Assembly: GCA_001899715.1 (NCBI GenBank)
Contig: MKWI01000002.1
Location: 124,001-188,000, forward strand
From: Sphingobium sp. 66-54
Lineage (GTDB): Bacteria; Pseudomonadota; Alphaproteobacteria; Sphingomonadales; Sphingomonadaceae
Reading direction: 5' to 3'
DNA: 64,000 bases
Shown: positions 1 through 8,460 of the stretch, piece by piece
Position numbering within the stretch: position 1 is the first letter of the stretch
How the letters are laid out: each line of letters begins with the position of its first letter
Notes under the pieces: model-generated
What the model was told of the DNA's origin: nothing
Databases searched by the model: none
The model's input: only the letters and a program-made list of their open reading frames with translations
Made by a program: the position numbers and the translations under genes

Positions 1-342
1 GCCAAGTTCGCCATCATCGACGCGCTGTTCCGGCATGCCGCGATCACACCGACGAGCTGGCTGCTGATCGCCCTCATCATCTGCTCGGGGCTGGCCACGC
101 TGATCGGCCTGACCCGCGCCGGCATCGACCTGCTATGGACGCCGGCCGAGGATTCGCCGCCGCGCCTCAGCGTGATCGAGGTCGCACCGATCGGCCTGCT
201 GCTGGCGACCTGCCTCGCCCTGATGATCTACGCCGGGCCGGTCTTTCTCTATATGGAGACGGCAGCCGGCGCCCTCGGCGATCCCTCGGCCTATATCGAG
301 GCGGTCCGAGGCACGCCCCCGATCACCAAGGCGGCGCCATGA
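1..342 (+). CDS. mnhD: Mrp/Mnh-type cation:proton antiporter subunit D, C-terminal part (5' end outside window)
   Basis: The frame is open from the first base and ends at a TGA (340-342). The visible 113 residues show two hydrophobic segments (around SWLLIALIICSG and APIGLLLATCLALM) and end in a hydrophilic tail. MnhD/PhaD is a large NuoL/M-like membrane subunit of about 500 residues, so only the end is seen. Identification leans on the three following subunits, which have the exact E-F-G order of Mrp antiporters. The stop overlaps the mnhE start as ATGA, which indicates translational coupling. The complex exchanges Na+ or K+ for protons in the inner membrane; which ion cannot be told from this piece. 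Confidence 0.85.
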   Translation, partial: AKFAIIDALFRHAAITPTSWLLIALIICSGLATLIGLTRAGIDLLWTPAEDSPPRLSVIEVAPIGLLLATCLALMIYAGPVFLYMETAAGALGDPSAYIEAVRGTPPITKAAP

Positions 343-821
343 AGCGGCTCGTCCCCTTTCCGCTGCTGGCGCTGGCGCTGTTCGTCATGTGGGTGCTGCT
401 GACCGGCTTCTCGCCTGGTCATATCCTGCTCGGCGCGGTGGTGGCCCTGCTCGTCTCCCGCGTGATGCTGACGCTCAAGGCGGAGCCGCCACGTATCCGC
501 TTCAGCATGGCGATAGTCCGGCTGGCGATGCTGGTGCTCGCCGACATCATCCGGTCGAACGTCGCCGTCGCGCGGATCGTGCTGTTTCGCCCGGCCGGGC
601 AGCGCTCGGGCTTCATCGAGTTCCCCACCGAACTGCGCGACCCGCAGGCGCTCGCCGCGCTCGCCATCATCATCACCGCCACGCCGGGCACCTTGTGGCT
701 CCAGCATGACGCACAGCGCCATCTGGTGCTGATCCACGTGCTCGATCTGGTCGACGAGGCGGAGTGGATCGCCCTCATCAAGACGCGCTACGAACGGCTG
801 TTGATGGAAATTTTCGTATGA
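339..821 (+). CDS. mnhE: Mrp/Mnh antiporter subunit E
   Basis: A 160-residue membrane protein starting MKRLVPFPLLAL. It has hydrophobic N-terminal helices followed by a soluble C-terminal half containing TATPGTLWL and IHVLDLVDE, the conserved features of the MnhE/PhaE family (PF01899). Length is normal. The ATG overlaps the mnhD stop, and its own TGA overlaps the mnhF ATG at 818, so D, E, F and G are translated as one coupled unit. An open frame continues upstream of 339, but that part is the mnhD reading in another frame and was excluded. Confidence 0.93.
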   Translation: MKRLVPFPLLALALFVMWVLLTGFSPGHILLGAVVALLVSRVMLTLKAEPPRIRFSMAIVRLAMLVLADIIRSNVAVARIVLFRPAGQRSGFIEFPTELRDPQALAALAIIITATPGTLWLQHDAQRHLVLIHVLDLVDEAEWIALIKTRYERLLMEIFV

Positions 822-1099
822 GCACCCTCTTTCTCGCCCTCGCCATCACCGCTGCGCAGATCCTGCTGGCGTTCGCCATGGGCTGCGCCGCTTTCCGCAT
901 CCTGCGCGGACCGCGCGCGCAGGACCGGGTGCTGGGCATGGACGCGCTCTACCTCGCCGGCATGTTGCTGCTGCTGACCTACGGCATCCAGACCGGCCGC
1001 ACCTTGTTCTTCGAGGGTGCGCTGGTGATCGGCCTGCTCGGCTTCGCCGGCACGGTCGCGCTCGCCAAATTCCTGATGCGCGGCGAGGTGATCGAATGA
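818..1099 (+). CDS. mnhF: Mrp/Mnh antiporter subunit F
   Basis: A 93-residue protein with three predicted membrane helices and the MnhF signature FRILRGPRAQDRVLGMDAL in the loop after helix 1. The start at 818 is fixed by the ATGA overlap with mnhE and by the typical short N-terminus; an upstream in-frame start at 764 lies inside mnhE. The stop overlaps the mnhG start at 1096. It is a small accessory subunit of the multi-subunit cation:proton antiporter. Confidence 0.93.
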   Translation: MSTLFLALAITAAQILLAFAMGCAAFRILRGPRAQDRVLGMDALYLAGMLLLLTYGIQTGRTLFFEGALVIGLLGFAGTVALAKFLMRGEVIE

Positions 1100-1488
1100 T
1101 CCAGGCACCCGATCTGCCGCTCTGGGCCGCCATCGCGGTCGGCTTCCTCGTCCTGCTCGGCGCTTCGATCACGCTGATCGGCGCGCTCGGGCTCCTGCGG
1201 CTGAGAAACTTCTATGAACGCATCCACCCGCCGACGCTGGGCTCGACGCTGGGTACAGGCTGTATCCTGATCGCCTCGATGATCTGCTTTTCCACGCTGC
1301 ATTCCCGCCCGATGGTCCACGAGGTGCTGATCGCCATCTTCGTGACGCTGACGACACCGATCACCCTGATGCTCCTGGCCCGCGCCGCGCTGTATCGGGA
1401 CCGCAGCGAAGGATCAGCGGGCGTGCCGCAGGATCTGGAAAGCGTCTCGGCCAGCGACATCCAGCAATTCGCGCCGGATCAGCCATAA
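1096..1488 (+). CDS. mnhG: Mrp/Mnh antiporter subunit G
   Basis: A 130-residue protein with three hydrophobic segments and the MnhG core GALGLLRLRNFYERIHPPT, then a second helix pair and a charged tail (YRDRSEGSAG...). It begins at an ATGA overlap with mnhF and is the last gene of the D-E-F-G run. About 110 bases follow before the next gene, with no clear terminator hairpin. Regulation is not visible because the operon start lies outside the window. Confidence 0.93.
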   Translation: MIQAPDLPLWAAIAVGFLVLLGASITLIGALGLLRLRNFYERIHPPTLGSTLGTGCILIASMICFSTLHSRPMVHEVLIAIFVTLTTPITLMLLARAALYRDRSEGSAGVPQDLESVSASDIQQFAPDQP

Positions 1489-1601
1489 CGCAACCGGCGC
1501 TCGGACCGGCGAGGGAAATCGACGGACCGGCTTCACAAGATGGCTTTGCACACAGCGCCGTGCGGCTATGGTGTCGTGACGAACAGGGAGGGGGCCACAC
1601 C

Positions 1602-3164
1602 ATGCGTTTGGGTTATCGGAGCTTTACCGCGCTCGCGCTGCTCGCCATCGCGGCGCCGGCATTCGCCGCGGAGGGGGATGCCGAAGCGCGCTGCGCCGCG
1701 TTCGCTGGCCAGAGTTTCGGCGAGAGCGTCACCATTACCGCCGTGAAGCATGTCGGCGTGACGCCGCCCGGCTCCGCCCAGCCCGGCGGACCGCCGCTCG
1801 CCTCCGCCCTCCCCGCCCACTGCCGGGTTGAGGGCATCATCAACAAGCGCAAGGGCGCGGGCGGCAAGGAGTATGGCATCGGTTTCGCCATCGCCCTGCC
1901 GGATGCCTGGAACGGGCGCTTCCTCCTGCAAGGCGGCGGTGGCCTCAACGGCAGCGTCAACCCGCCGGTCGGGCCCGTCGCGTCCGGCGACAGGCCAGCT
2001 CTCGCGCGCGGCTTCGCCGTCATCAGCCATGACAGCGGCCACAAGGGCGCGGTGTTCGACCAGAGCTTCATGACCGACCAGCGCGCCACGCTCGATTTCG
2101 CGGAAGCCTCGGTCAAGACCGTCACCTTGCTCGGCAAGCGGATCACCGCCGCTTATTACGGCAAGCCCGCCGCGCACAGCTACATGACCGGCTGCTCCAC
2201 CGGCGGGCGCGAAGGCATGCTCGCCTCGCAGCGCTACCCGGAGCTGTTCGACGGCATCATCGTTGGCGCCCCGGCCATGCGCACGGGCGATTCCAACCTC
2301 GGCGTCGAATATACCCAGGTGCTGTTCAATCAGGCCGCGCCCAAGGGTGCGGACGGCAAGCCGATCATGAGCCAGGTGCTCACGCCCGCCAACCGCAAGG
2401 CCATTCTCAATGGCATCCTCAATCAGTGCGACGGGCTGGACGGCCTCAAGGACGGCATGATCGAGAATGTCGCCCAATGCCGGTTCGATCCGAAGAAGCT
2501 CGCCTGCTCGGCCGACAAGGCGGAGGGCTGCCTCAACGACGGGCAGGTCCGCGCGCTGGAATTCGGCCTCGCCGGGCCGAAGGACAAGGCCGGGTACGCC
2601 ATCTACGCGCCGATGGCCGCCGATACCGGCATCGTCGCCACGCCGATGGGCTATCTGCCTACCGGCGGCCCCGGCCCCTTCGGTCCGCCGAGCAGCGCCA
2701 CCGAGATCGACCTCGACGCGCGGGTCCACGCAGTCCGCAACGATGCCGGGCAGCGCCTCACCGACACCAATTACTGGACCAACCTCAACACCTATCTCGA
2801 CCGCGGCGGCAAGATGATCTTCTACCACGGCGTGTCGGACTTCTGGTTCTCGCCCTTTGCGACATGGGACTATTATGAGCGCGCCGCCGAGACCAACGGC
2901 AAGGCGTTCACCGATGCCAGCCGCTTCTACATGGTGCCGGGCATGCTCCATTGCGGCGGCGGCAACGCGTTCGAGCGGTTCGACCTGCTCTCCGCGCTGG
3001 TCGAGTGGGTCGAGCAGGGCAAGGCGCCGGCCAGCATCACCGCGCAGCGCCGCGCGCCATCCACCGAGACGCGGCCGCTCTGCCCCTATCCCGCCTACGC
3101 CGCATATACGGGCGGCGACGGCAAGACCGTCGGCAGCTTCGCCTGCAAGCCGCCGGCGGGTTAA
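1602..3164 (+). CDS. Secreted tannase/feruloyl esterase family hydrolase
   Basis: A 520-residue protein with a Sec signal peptide (cleavage probably after PAFAA, about residue 23). The tannase-family nucleophile motif GCSTGG is at 197-202, with Cys198 next to Ser199. A likely catalytic Asp413 sits in GVSDFW and His450-Cys451 in GMLHCGG. In characterised family members the two cysteines form a disulfide that holds Ser and His together; both are present here. These enzymes hydrolyse esters of hydroxycinnamic or gallic acids, so a periplasmic or extracellular role on plant-derived esters is inferred. Start 1602 is preceded by AGGGAGGGGG; an upstream ATG (1560) lacks this. The substrate cannot be named from sequence. 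Confidence 0.88.
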   Translation: MRLGYRSFTALALLAIAAPAFAAEGDAEARCAAFAGQSFGESVTITAVKHVGVTPPGSAQPGGPPLASALPAHCRVEGIINKRKGAGGKEYGIGFAIALPDAWNGRFLLQGGGGLNGSVNPPVGPVASGDRPALARGFAVISHDSGHKGAVFDQSFMTDQRATLDFAEASVKTVTLLGKRITAAYYGKPAAHSYMTGCSTGGREGMLASQRYPELFDGIIVGAPAMRTGDSNLGVEYTQVLFNQAAPKGADGKPIMSQVLTPANRKAILNGILNQCDGLDGLKDGMIENVAQCRFDPKKLACSADKAEGCLNDGQVRALEFGLAGPKDKAGYAIYAPMAADTGIVATPMGYLPTGGPGPFGPPSSATEIDLDARVHAVRNDAGQRLTDTNYWTNLNTYLDRGGKMIFYHGVSDFWFSPFATWDYYERAAETNGKAFTDASRFYMVPGMLHCGGGNAFERFDLLSALVEWVEQGKAPASITAQRRAPSTETRPLCPYPAYAAYTGGDGKTVGSFACKPPAG

Positions 3165-3173
3165 CCCCGCCGG
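3153..3173. terminator. Hairpin between convergent genes, likely bidirectional terminator
   Basis: CCGGCGGG (3153-3160) pairs perfectly with CCCGCCGG (3166-3173) across a 5-nt loop. It spans the stop codon of the tannase-like gene and sits 18 bases from the end of the opposing TonB receptor gene. No T-run follows on either strand, so the terminator call rests on position and stem strength. Confidence 0.5.
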
Positions 3174-3191
3174 GCGGCAAGGTCCCGTTCC

Positions 3192-5375
3192 TCAGAAGCG
3201 ATAGGTCGCGCCGATGGTGACATTGCGTGGCGCGCCGTAGCGATACTGCTCGTAGAAACCGATCTGGCTGTAATAGGTCACGTCGAACAGATTCTCGACA
3301 TTGGCCTGCACTTGCAGGGTCTCGTTCACCTCATAGCGGGCCATCAGGCTCACCAGCGCATAGCCATCCTGCTGGAACCGGAACGGCGCGGTGGTGATGG
3401 GGTTCAGGCCTTCCGAATAAGCCTTGCTGCGATAGTTGACGCCACCGCCGAGCACGAGGGCGCTCTCGCCGATCGGCAGGCGATAGGTGGTGAACAGCTT
3501 GAGCAACCGGCGTGGCTGATCGGTGTTGAACGATGCCCCCGTGGCATCCTTCGCCTTGAACTGGCTGTAGCCGAAATTGACGTTCCAGCCCGGCAGCGGC
3601 TCGCCGGTGATCTCGACCTCGAAACCCTCGCTGGTCGTGCCCTTGGCGGCGACATAAGTCTGCTGCGGCAGGCCGCCGCCCGGCGGCGTCACCATGATAT
3701 CGGGCTGCCCGACATTGTCCTGCTCAATGCGAAACAAGGCAATGGAGGTTTGCAGCGCTTCGTTGAAGAAGGCACTCTTGAGGCCGACCTCATAGGCCTT
3801 GCCATCGAGCGGATCGAGCTGGACGAGATTGCGATCGAGCAAGCCCTGCGGCTGGAAGATCTTGGTGAAGCTCGCATAGAGCCTGTGGTTCGGCGTCAGG
3901 TCGTAAAGCGCGCCGACATAGGGGATGAACACATTGTCGTCGCCATAATCGCTGGACGCGCCGAAGCTGAAGCCGGTCTGCTCCCAACTCGACAACCGGC
4001 CGCCGCCGATCAACTTGAACGCATCGGTCACATTGAAACGAAGCGCGCCATAGAGGCCGGTCTGCTTGATCCGCTCGTCCACCGCCAGATCGCCCGTGGT
4101 CGAGAAACCCGGGTTGGGATAGCTGGCGCCGTCCCAATTGACGAAATCCGTACCCGTGGGGAAAGACAGCGCGCCGTAGGTCGTGTCGTCCCGGTTCTGC
4201 AAGCTGTGCAGCGCGCCCAGCACCAGTTCGTGGCTGCGCCCGAACAGGCCGAAATTGCCTTTAAGCTGAACGTCGAAGCTATGCTGGATGCTCTTGCCCC
4301 GGTCCTCATAGGGATAATCATAGGACGGGCCGAACGTCTGGCTCTCCGGGTCCCAGCTCACCAGCACGCCGGTCGCCTTGTCGATCTGGCCGGAGAGATA
4401 GAGCAGCCGGGCGTGCTGGGCGTTCTTCAATCTGTTGTAGTTGGCCGTCACGCTCCAGTCGTTGCCAAAATCCTGCCGGATCGAGGCAAAGATGTTCTGA
4501 TTGGTGGTATCCCAGAAGGCCCATCCGGCCGACGCGGTCTTGGAGCGCGGCCAAGCGGCGAAGCTGCCGTCGCTGTAGAAGGAGGGCAGCGCGCCCCAGG
4601 CCGGCGCATCCGGCTTGCCTTCCTGGTGGCTGATGCCCGCACGCAGCAGCGTGCTGTCCGTAAGATCGGCCTCGACCACGCCGTAGAGCACGAACTTCTT
4701 GTTCTTGTAGAGGTCGATATAGCTCTCGCCCTCCTCATAGCGGCCCACGGCGCGCACCCGCACCCGGCCATCGGCGGTCAACGCGCCGCCGATATCGCCC
4801 GAGACACGCCACGTATTCCAGCTCCCGACGCTGCCGCTCAGATAGCCCGTCCAATCCCGGCTGTCGGCATGCTTGCGCACCAGATTGACCGAGGCGGAAG
4901 GGTCGCCCGCCCCGCTCAGCAGGCCGGTCGCCCCGCGCACGATCTCCACCCGCTCGTAAATCGAGACATCGGCGACGGTCTCGCCCGCACCGCCCGCCAG
5001 CGTCCAGGCGGTGGGCACGCCGTCGACCTGATAGTTCCTGATCTCGAACCCACGCGCGAAGAATTCGTTGCGAACATCGTCGATCTCGCTGACCGTCACG
5101 CCCACGCCGTTAGTGATGACATCGGCGATGGTGGTCAGATTCTGGTCGAGGATGCGCTGGGCGGTCATCACGCTCACCGACTGCGGCGTTTCACGCAGCG
5201 TGAGGCCGAGGCCGGTCGCGGTGTCGATGCGTTCCTCCAACGTATAGCGGCCAGTGACGATGATCGCGCCGGTATCGGCTTCATCGCCGGACGACACCTC
5301 TTGCGCCTGAGCGAAAGCCGGCTGCCCGAGGGTCATGGCGGCACATCCCAGCAACAACGCACGAACGGATCTCAT
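3192..5375 (-). CDS. TonB-dependent siderophore receptor
   Basis: A 727-residue outer-membrane receptor with a signal peptide ending near QPAFAQA, a TonB box-like region (GAIIVTGRY), a plug domain (TPQSVSVMTAQRI, FARGFEIRNYQVDG, RVEIVRGATGLLSG) and a 22-strand-type barrel ending in the outer-membrane Phe (TYRF). The plug resembles the FhuE/FpvA class of ferric-siderophore receptors; the siderophore itself cannot be told. ATG 5375 was chosen over a TTG at 5381 because it gives a clean signal peptide and has AAAAGGGG upstream. A Fur-box-like palindrome lies about 124 bases upstream, in keeping with iron repression. No siderophore biosynthesis or ABC genes are adjacent, so this is probably a xenosiderophore receptor. 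Confidence 0.92.
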   Translation of the reverse strand: MRSVRALLLGCAAMTLGQPAFAQAQEVSSGDEADTGAIIVTGRYTLEERIDTATGLGLTLRETPQSVSVMTAQRILDQNLTTIADVITNGVGVTVSEIDDVRNEFFARGFEIRNYQVDGVPTAWTLAGGAGETVADVSIYERVEIVRGATGLLSGAGDPSASVNLVRKHADSRDWTGYLSGSVGSWNTWRVSGDIGGALTADGRVRVRAVGRYEEGESYIDLYKNKKFVLYGVVEADLTDSTLLRAGISHQEGKPDAPAWGALPSFYSDGSFAAWPRSKTASAGWAFWDTTNQNIFASIRQDFGNDWSVTANYNRLKNAQHARLLYLSGQIDKATGVLVSWDPESQTFGPSYDYPYEDRGKSIQHSFDVQLKGNFGLFGRSHELVLGALHSLQNRDDTTYGALSFPTGTDFVNWDGASYPNPGFSTTGDLAVDERIKQTGLYGALRFNVTDAFKLIGGGRLSSWEQTGFSFGASSDYGDDNVFIPYVGALYDLTPNHRLYASFTKIFQPQGLLDRNLVQLDPLDGKAYEVGLKSAFFNEALQTSIALFRIEQDNVGQPDIMVTPPGGGLPQQTYVAAKGTTSEGFEVEITGEPLPGWNVNFGYSQFKAKDATGASFNTDQPRRLLKLFTTYRLPIGESALVLGGGVNYRSKAYSEGLNPITTAPFRFQQDGYALVSLMARYEVNETLQVQANVENLFDVTYYSQIGFYEQYRYGAPRNVTIGATYRF

Positions 5376-5498
5376 CAACAATGCCCCTTTTCCTGTTTGG
5401 TCCGGTTCAGTCCGTCATCGCAACGCGAGACCTTCCGGGCAGGTCCGCATCCCGGCTCGCTCAGCGAACCCTTCGGATCGAAACGACGCACGACCTAA

Positions 5499-5519
5499 TG
5501 CAAACGATAACGACTTGCA
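5499..5519. promoter_or_regulatory. Fur-box-like palindrome upstream of the siderophore receptor
   Basis: TGCAA-N11-TTGCA with an AT-rich centre (ACGATAACGAC). The arms are perfect inverted repeats and the whole resembles alphaproteobacterial Fur operators. It lies in the divergent 302-base region between the receptor (leftward) and the YbaN-like gene (rightward), so it could control both. The rest of the region shows no other clear structure. Confidence 0.55.
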
Positions 5520-5677
5520 ATAGCGACTATGGCGATTTACAGCCCGCTTATTGCAGAGCATCTATTCGCGTCCGTGAGCCGGTGGAGGCGAGGCACCAGC
5601 CCCGCAATGGCAAGCCGCTTTGACACGGCGCCACCTTCGGCGCACGCTCGCAAGCGAGGAGGGCGCCCCAGTCCGTC

Positions 5678-6028
5678 ATGCTGAAGCCGTTCTATTTCAC
5701 AGCGGGCGTGCTCGCCATTCTGCTCGGCATTGTCGGGATCGCGGTGCCGTTGCTGCCGACCGTGCCCTTCTTCATCCTCGCCGCTTTCTGCTTCGCGCGC
5801 AGCAGCCCGGCGCTGGAGCAGAGGCTGCTCACCTCCCCGCGCTTCGGCCCCGCCATCCGCGCGTGGCGCGAGCGGTCGGCGATCAGCCGGCGCGGCAAAC
5901 AGGCTGCGACCCTCGCTTTCGCCGTCGGCATTTTTCTCTCGCTGCTGCTCGCCCCCTGGCCATGGCCGCTCGCGACCATCGCCGTAGCCCTGATCTGCGG
6001 CACGTGGATCTGGACACGTCCGGAATAA
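5678..6028 (+). CDS. YbaN-like DUF454 inner-membrane protein
   Basis: A 116-residue protein matching the DUF454/YbaN pattern: an N-terminal helix with GIVGIAVPLLPTVPFFILAA, then FCFARSSP, a loop with FGPAIRAW, and two C-terminal helices. The proline-rich LLPTVPF turn and the R-S-S-P motif are diagnostic. The family has no firm function; linkage to haem or iron genes is known in some bacteria, and here it is divergent from a siderophore receptor. GCGAGGAGGGC lies about 16 bases before the ATG. Confidence 0.85.
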   Translation: MLKPFYFTAGVLAILLGIVGIAVPLLPTVPFFILAAFCFARSSPALEQRLLTSPRFGPAIRAWRERSAISRRGKQAATLAFAVGIFLSLLLAPWPWPLATIAVALICGTWIWTRPE

Positions 6029-6104
6029 GGCCGCTGGGCGGGAGCAGGCTGCCCAGCGCGCGTTGCGTCAAATCGCGCCGGGCTACCCCAGATGAAGGCC
6101 TGCT

Positions 6105-8237
6105 CTATTTCGCGTCGGTCGCTGCCTCGCCCGACACCGGGAAGCCGCGCCGCTTGAGCAGTGCGTTCACGTCCGGATCGCGGCCGCGGAACGCGCGATA
6201 GGCCTCGGCACGGTCGCTCTCGTTCCCGGTCGAGAGCAAGGTCGCGCGGAAGCGCTCGGCCGTGGCGGGATCCCAGACGTTGCCGGTCTCCTCAAACGCT
6301 GCCCAGGTGTCAGCGTCCATCGTCTCGGACCATAGGTAGCTATAGTAACCGGCCGAATAGGAATCCGAGGAGAACAGGTGATTGAACTGCGGCAGGCGGT
6401 GCCGCATCACCATCTCCTTCGGCATGCCGATTTCCGCCAGCGTCTCGCGCTCGAAAGCGTCGATATCGGTCGGCGCATCGGGGCGGTTGTGCAGCTTCAT
6501 GTCGACGATGGCGGAGGAGAGATACTCCACCGTCGCGAAGCCCTCATTGAAGGTCTTGCTCGCCTCGATCTTGTCGACCAGCGCCTGCGGGATCGCCTCG
6601 CCGGTCTGGTAATGGCGCGCGTAGGTCTGGAGGATGTAGGGCGTCAGCAGCCAATTCTCGTTCACCTGGCTGGGATATTCCACGAAATCGCGCGGCGTGG
6701 TGCCCAGCCCCGGCCACGTGATGTCGTAATTCAGATAATGCAGCGCATGGCCGAACTCGTGGAACAGGGTCGAGGCATCGTCGACGCTGATGAGCGTGGG
6801 CGCACCGGCCGCGCCCTTGGCGAAATTATTGTTGTTGGACGCCAGCACATAATCGTTGCCGTTGAGATGATCCTGCCCCTTGTAGGTGGTCATCCATGCG
6901 CCCGAGCGTTTCCCGCTACGCGCCCAGGTATCGAGATAGAACAGCCCGACCACCTTGCCGCCGCGCGTCACCTCGAAGGTGCGGACGTCCGGGTGGAACA
7001 CCGGCACCGCGCCGGTATTTTCGGTGAACTTGAAGCCATAGAGCCGCCCGGCAGCGTCGAACATCGCGGCGACCATCTTGTCGAGCTGAAAATAGGGTTT
7101 GATGGCGTTCTGATCGAGGTCATACTTCGCCTTGCGCACCTTCTCCGCGTAGAAGCGATAGTCCCACGGCGCGATGGTGATCTTCGGCCCCTTGCCGGCC
7201 TTGGCCTCCGCATCGGCAATGGCCTGCATGTCCGCCACCTCCTGATGGACGCGGGCGACCGCCGCCGGCCACACCTTCATCATCAACTCCATCGCCTTTT
7301 CCGGCGTGCCCGCCATGGTGTCGCGCATCCGGTAATGGGCATGGGTGGGGAAACCGAGCAGCTTCGCCCGCTCGGCGCGCAGGGCGACGATGCGGGCAAT
7401 AGTCGCGTTGGTGTCGTTCGCATCGCCATTGTCGCCGCGATTGGCGAACATGGTGAACACCTTCTCGCGCAGGTCGCGCCGCGTCGACGTCTCCAGGAAC
7501 GGTTGGACGAAAGAACGCGTGTTGACGAGCACCCAGCCCGTCACCTTGTGCTCGTCCGCCGCCGCCTTCATCGTGGCGATCATGTCCGGCTGGAGCCCGG
7601 CCAGATCAGCCTCGCTGGTAAAGGTGAGATAGGTCTCCTCGTCGGCCAGAACCTTGTTCGAGAAGGTATTGAACTGCTGGGACAGCTCGGTTTCGACACG
7701 GATCAGCTCGGCTTTCTTGCCGGCATCGAGCTGCGCGCCATTGGCCACGAGATTGTCGTAAGTGCGCGTCAGCAAGCGCATCTGCCGGGCATCGAGCCCC
7801 AACGTCTCGCGCTCGTCATAAAGCGCCTTCACCCGCGCGAAATAGCGCGGATCGAGCGTCAGCTCATTGTAGAAGGCACTGATCTTCGGGCTCCACTCCG
7901 CCTGGAGCGCACGCACGTCGCTGTTGGAGAGGTTGGACGTATAGACACCCCACACCGGCATGACACGTGCGTCCAGCGTCTCCATTTCCAGCGCGCGGAT
8001 GGTGTTGTCGAACGTCGGCTTCTCCGGACTCGCCACCACCGCCTCGAACGACACCTTCATCGCCGCCATCATTGCCGCGAACGCCGCCGGGAAATCGGAC
8101 GCCTTCACCTTGTCCCACGCGGGCACGCCGTCATAAGGGCCGGTCCAGGGGGCAGTGATGGGGTTGGTCGTGTCTTGAGCCATAAGCGGAGTTGCCAGCG
8201 TCGCCGCGAGCGCGGTCAGGATAAGCTTGGAACGCAT
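6105..8237 (-). CDS. dcp: Peptidyl-dipeptidase Dcp-like M3 zinc metallopeptidase, exported
   Basis: A 710-residue protein with an N-terminal signal peptide (cleavage after TPLMA). The M3 zinc motif HEFGH is at 493-497, with the third ligand expected in the following NEGFATVEYLSSA region. Length and the C-terminal SDSYSAGYYSYLWSE segment match Dcp/oligopeptidase A relatives. The export signal suggests a periplasmic enzyme that trims dipeptides from oligopeptide C-termini. ATG 8237 was chosen because GAGGA lies about 10 bases upstream and the signal peptide starts there; the open frame to 8297 adds an unlikely leader. It stands alone, between a rightward DUF454 gene and leftward ahpF. Confidence 0.92.
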   Translation of the reverse strand: MRSKLILTALAATLATPLMAQDTTNPITAPWTGPYDGVPAWDKVKASDFPAAFAAMMAAMKVSFEAVVASPEKPTFDNTIRALEMETLDARVMPVWGVYTSNLSNSDVRALQAEWSPKISAFYNELTLDPRYFARVKALYDERETLGLDARQMRLLTRTYDNLVANGAQLDAGKKAELIRVETELSQQFNTFSNKVLADEETYLTFTSEADLAGLQPDMIATMKAAADEHKVTGWVLVNTRSFVQPFLETSTRRDLREKVFTMFANRGDNGDANDTNATIARIVALRAERAKLLGFPTHAHYRMRDTMAGTPEKAMELMMKVWPAAVARVHQEVADMQAIADAEAKAGKGPKITIAPWDYRFYAEKVRKAKYDLDQNAIKPYFQLDKMVAAMFDAAGRLYGFKFTENTGAVPVFHPDVRTFEVTRGGKVVGLFYLDTWARSGKRSGAWMTTYKGQDHLNGNDYVLASNNNNFAKGAAGAPTLISVDDASTLFHEFGHALHYLNYDITWPGLGTTPRDFVEYPSQVNENWLLTPYILQTYARHYQTGEAIPQALVDKIEASKTFNEGFATVEYLSSAIVDMKLHNRPDAPTDIDAFERETLAEIGMPKEMVMRHRLPQFNHLFSSDSYSAGYYSYLWSETMDADTWAAFEETGNVWDPATAERFRATLLSTGNESDRAEAYRAFRGRDPDVNALLKRRGFPVSGEAATDAK

Positions 8238-8358
8238 CGGGGGAAAGTCCTCGGTTCGTGGGCACCCGCGACTATGCAGGGCGATTGAGCGGGACATTTA
8301 CCCACGCGCCAAGCCGTTGCAAGCGCAGCAATTTCCGCCATTTCCAAGGGCGAGAAAG

Positions 8359-8372
8359 GCAACGATCGTTGC
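8359..8372. promoter_or_regulatory. Perfect 14-bp palindrome, possible operator
   Basis: GCAACGATCGTTGC is self-complementary and flanked by CGAG on the left and CTCG on the right. It lies about 120 bases upstream of the dcp-like start, in the gap before the ahpF 3' hairpin. Which regulator would bind is unknown. Confidence 0.3.
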
Positions 8373-8414
8373 TCTCGCATGCTCGGTAGTGTCAGGAAAT
8401 GTCGCTGCTGATCC

Positions 8415-8454
8415 GGTCGCTCCTTTCTTCCCGAACCGGAAGAAAGGAGCGACC
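8415..8454. terminator. Strong 17-bp hairpin just downstream of ahpF
   Basis: GGTCGCTCCTTTCTTCC (8415-8431) pairs perfectly with its complement at 8438-8454 across a 6-nt loop. It ends 6 bases past the ahpF stop on the minus strand. There is no T-tract, so it may act as a 3' stabilising structure or a Rho-independent-like terminator. Confidence 0.6.
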
Positions 8455-8460
8455 GCCAGA

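Noticed and set aside
6378..8288. 636-codon frame antisense to the M3 peptidase
   Set aside because: Shadow frame; the HEFGH zinc protease on the minus strand explains the region.
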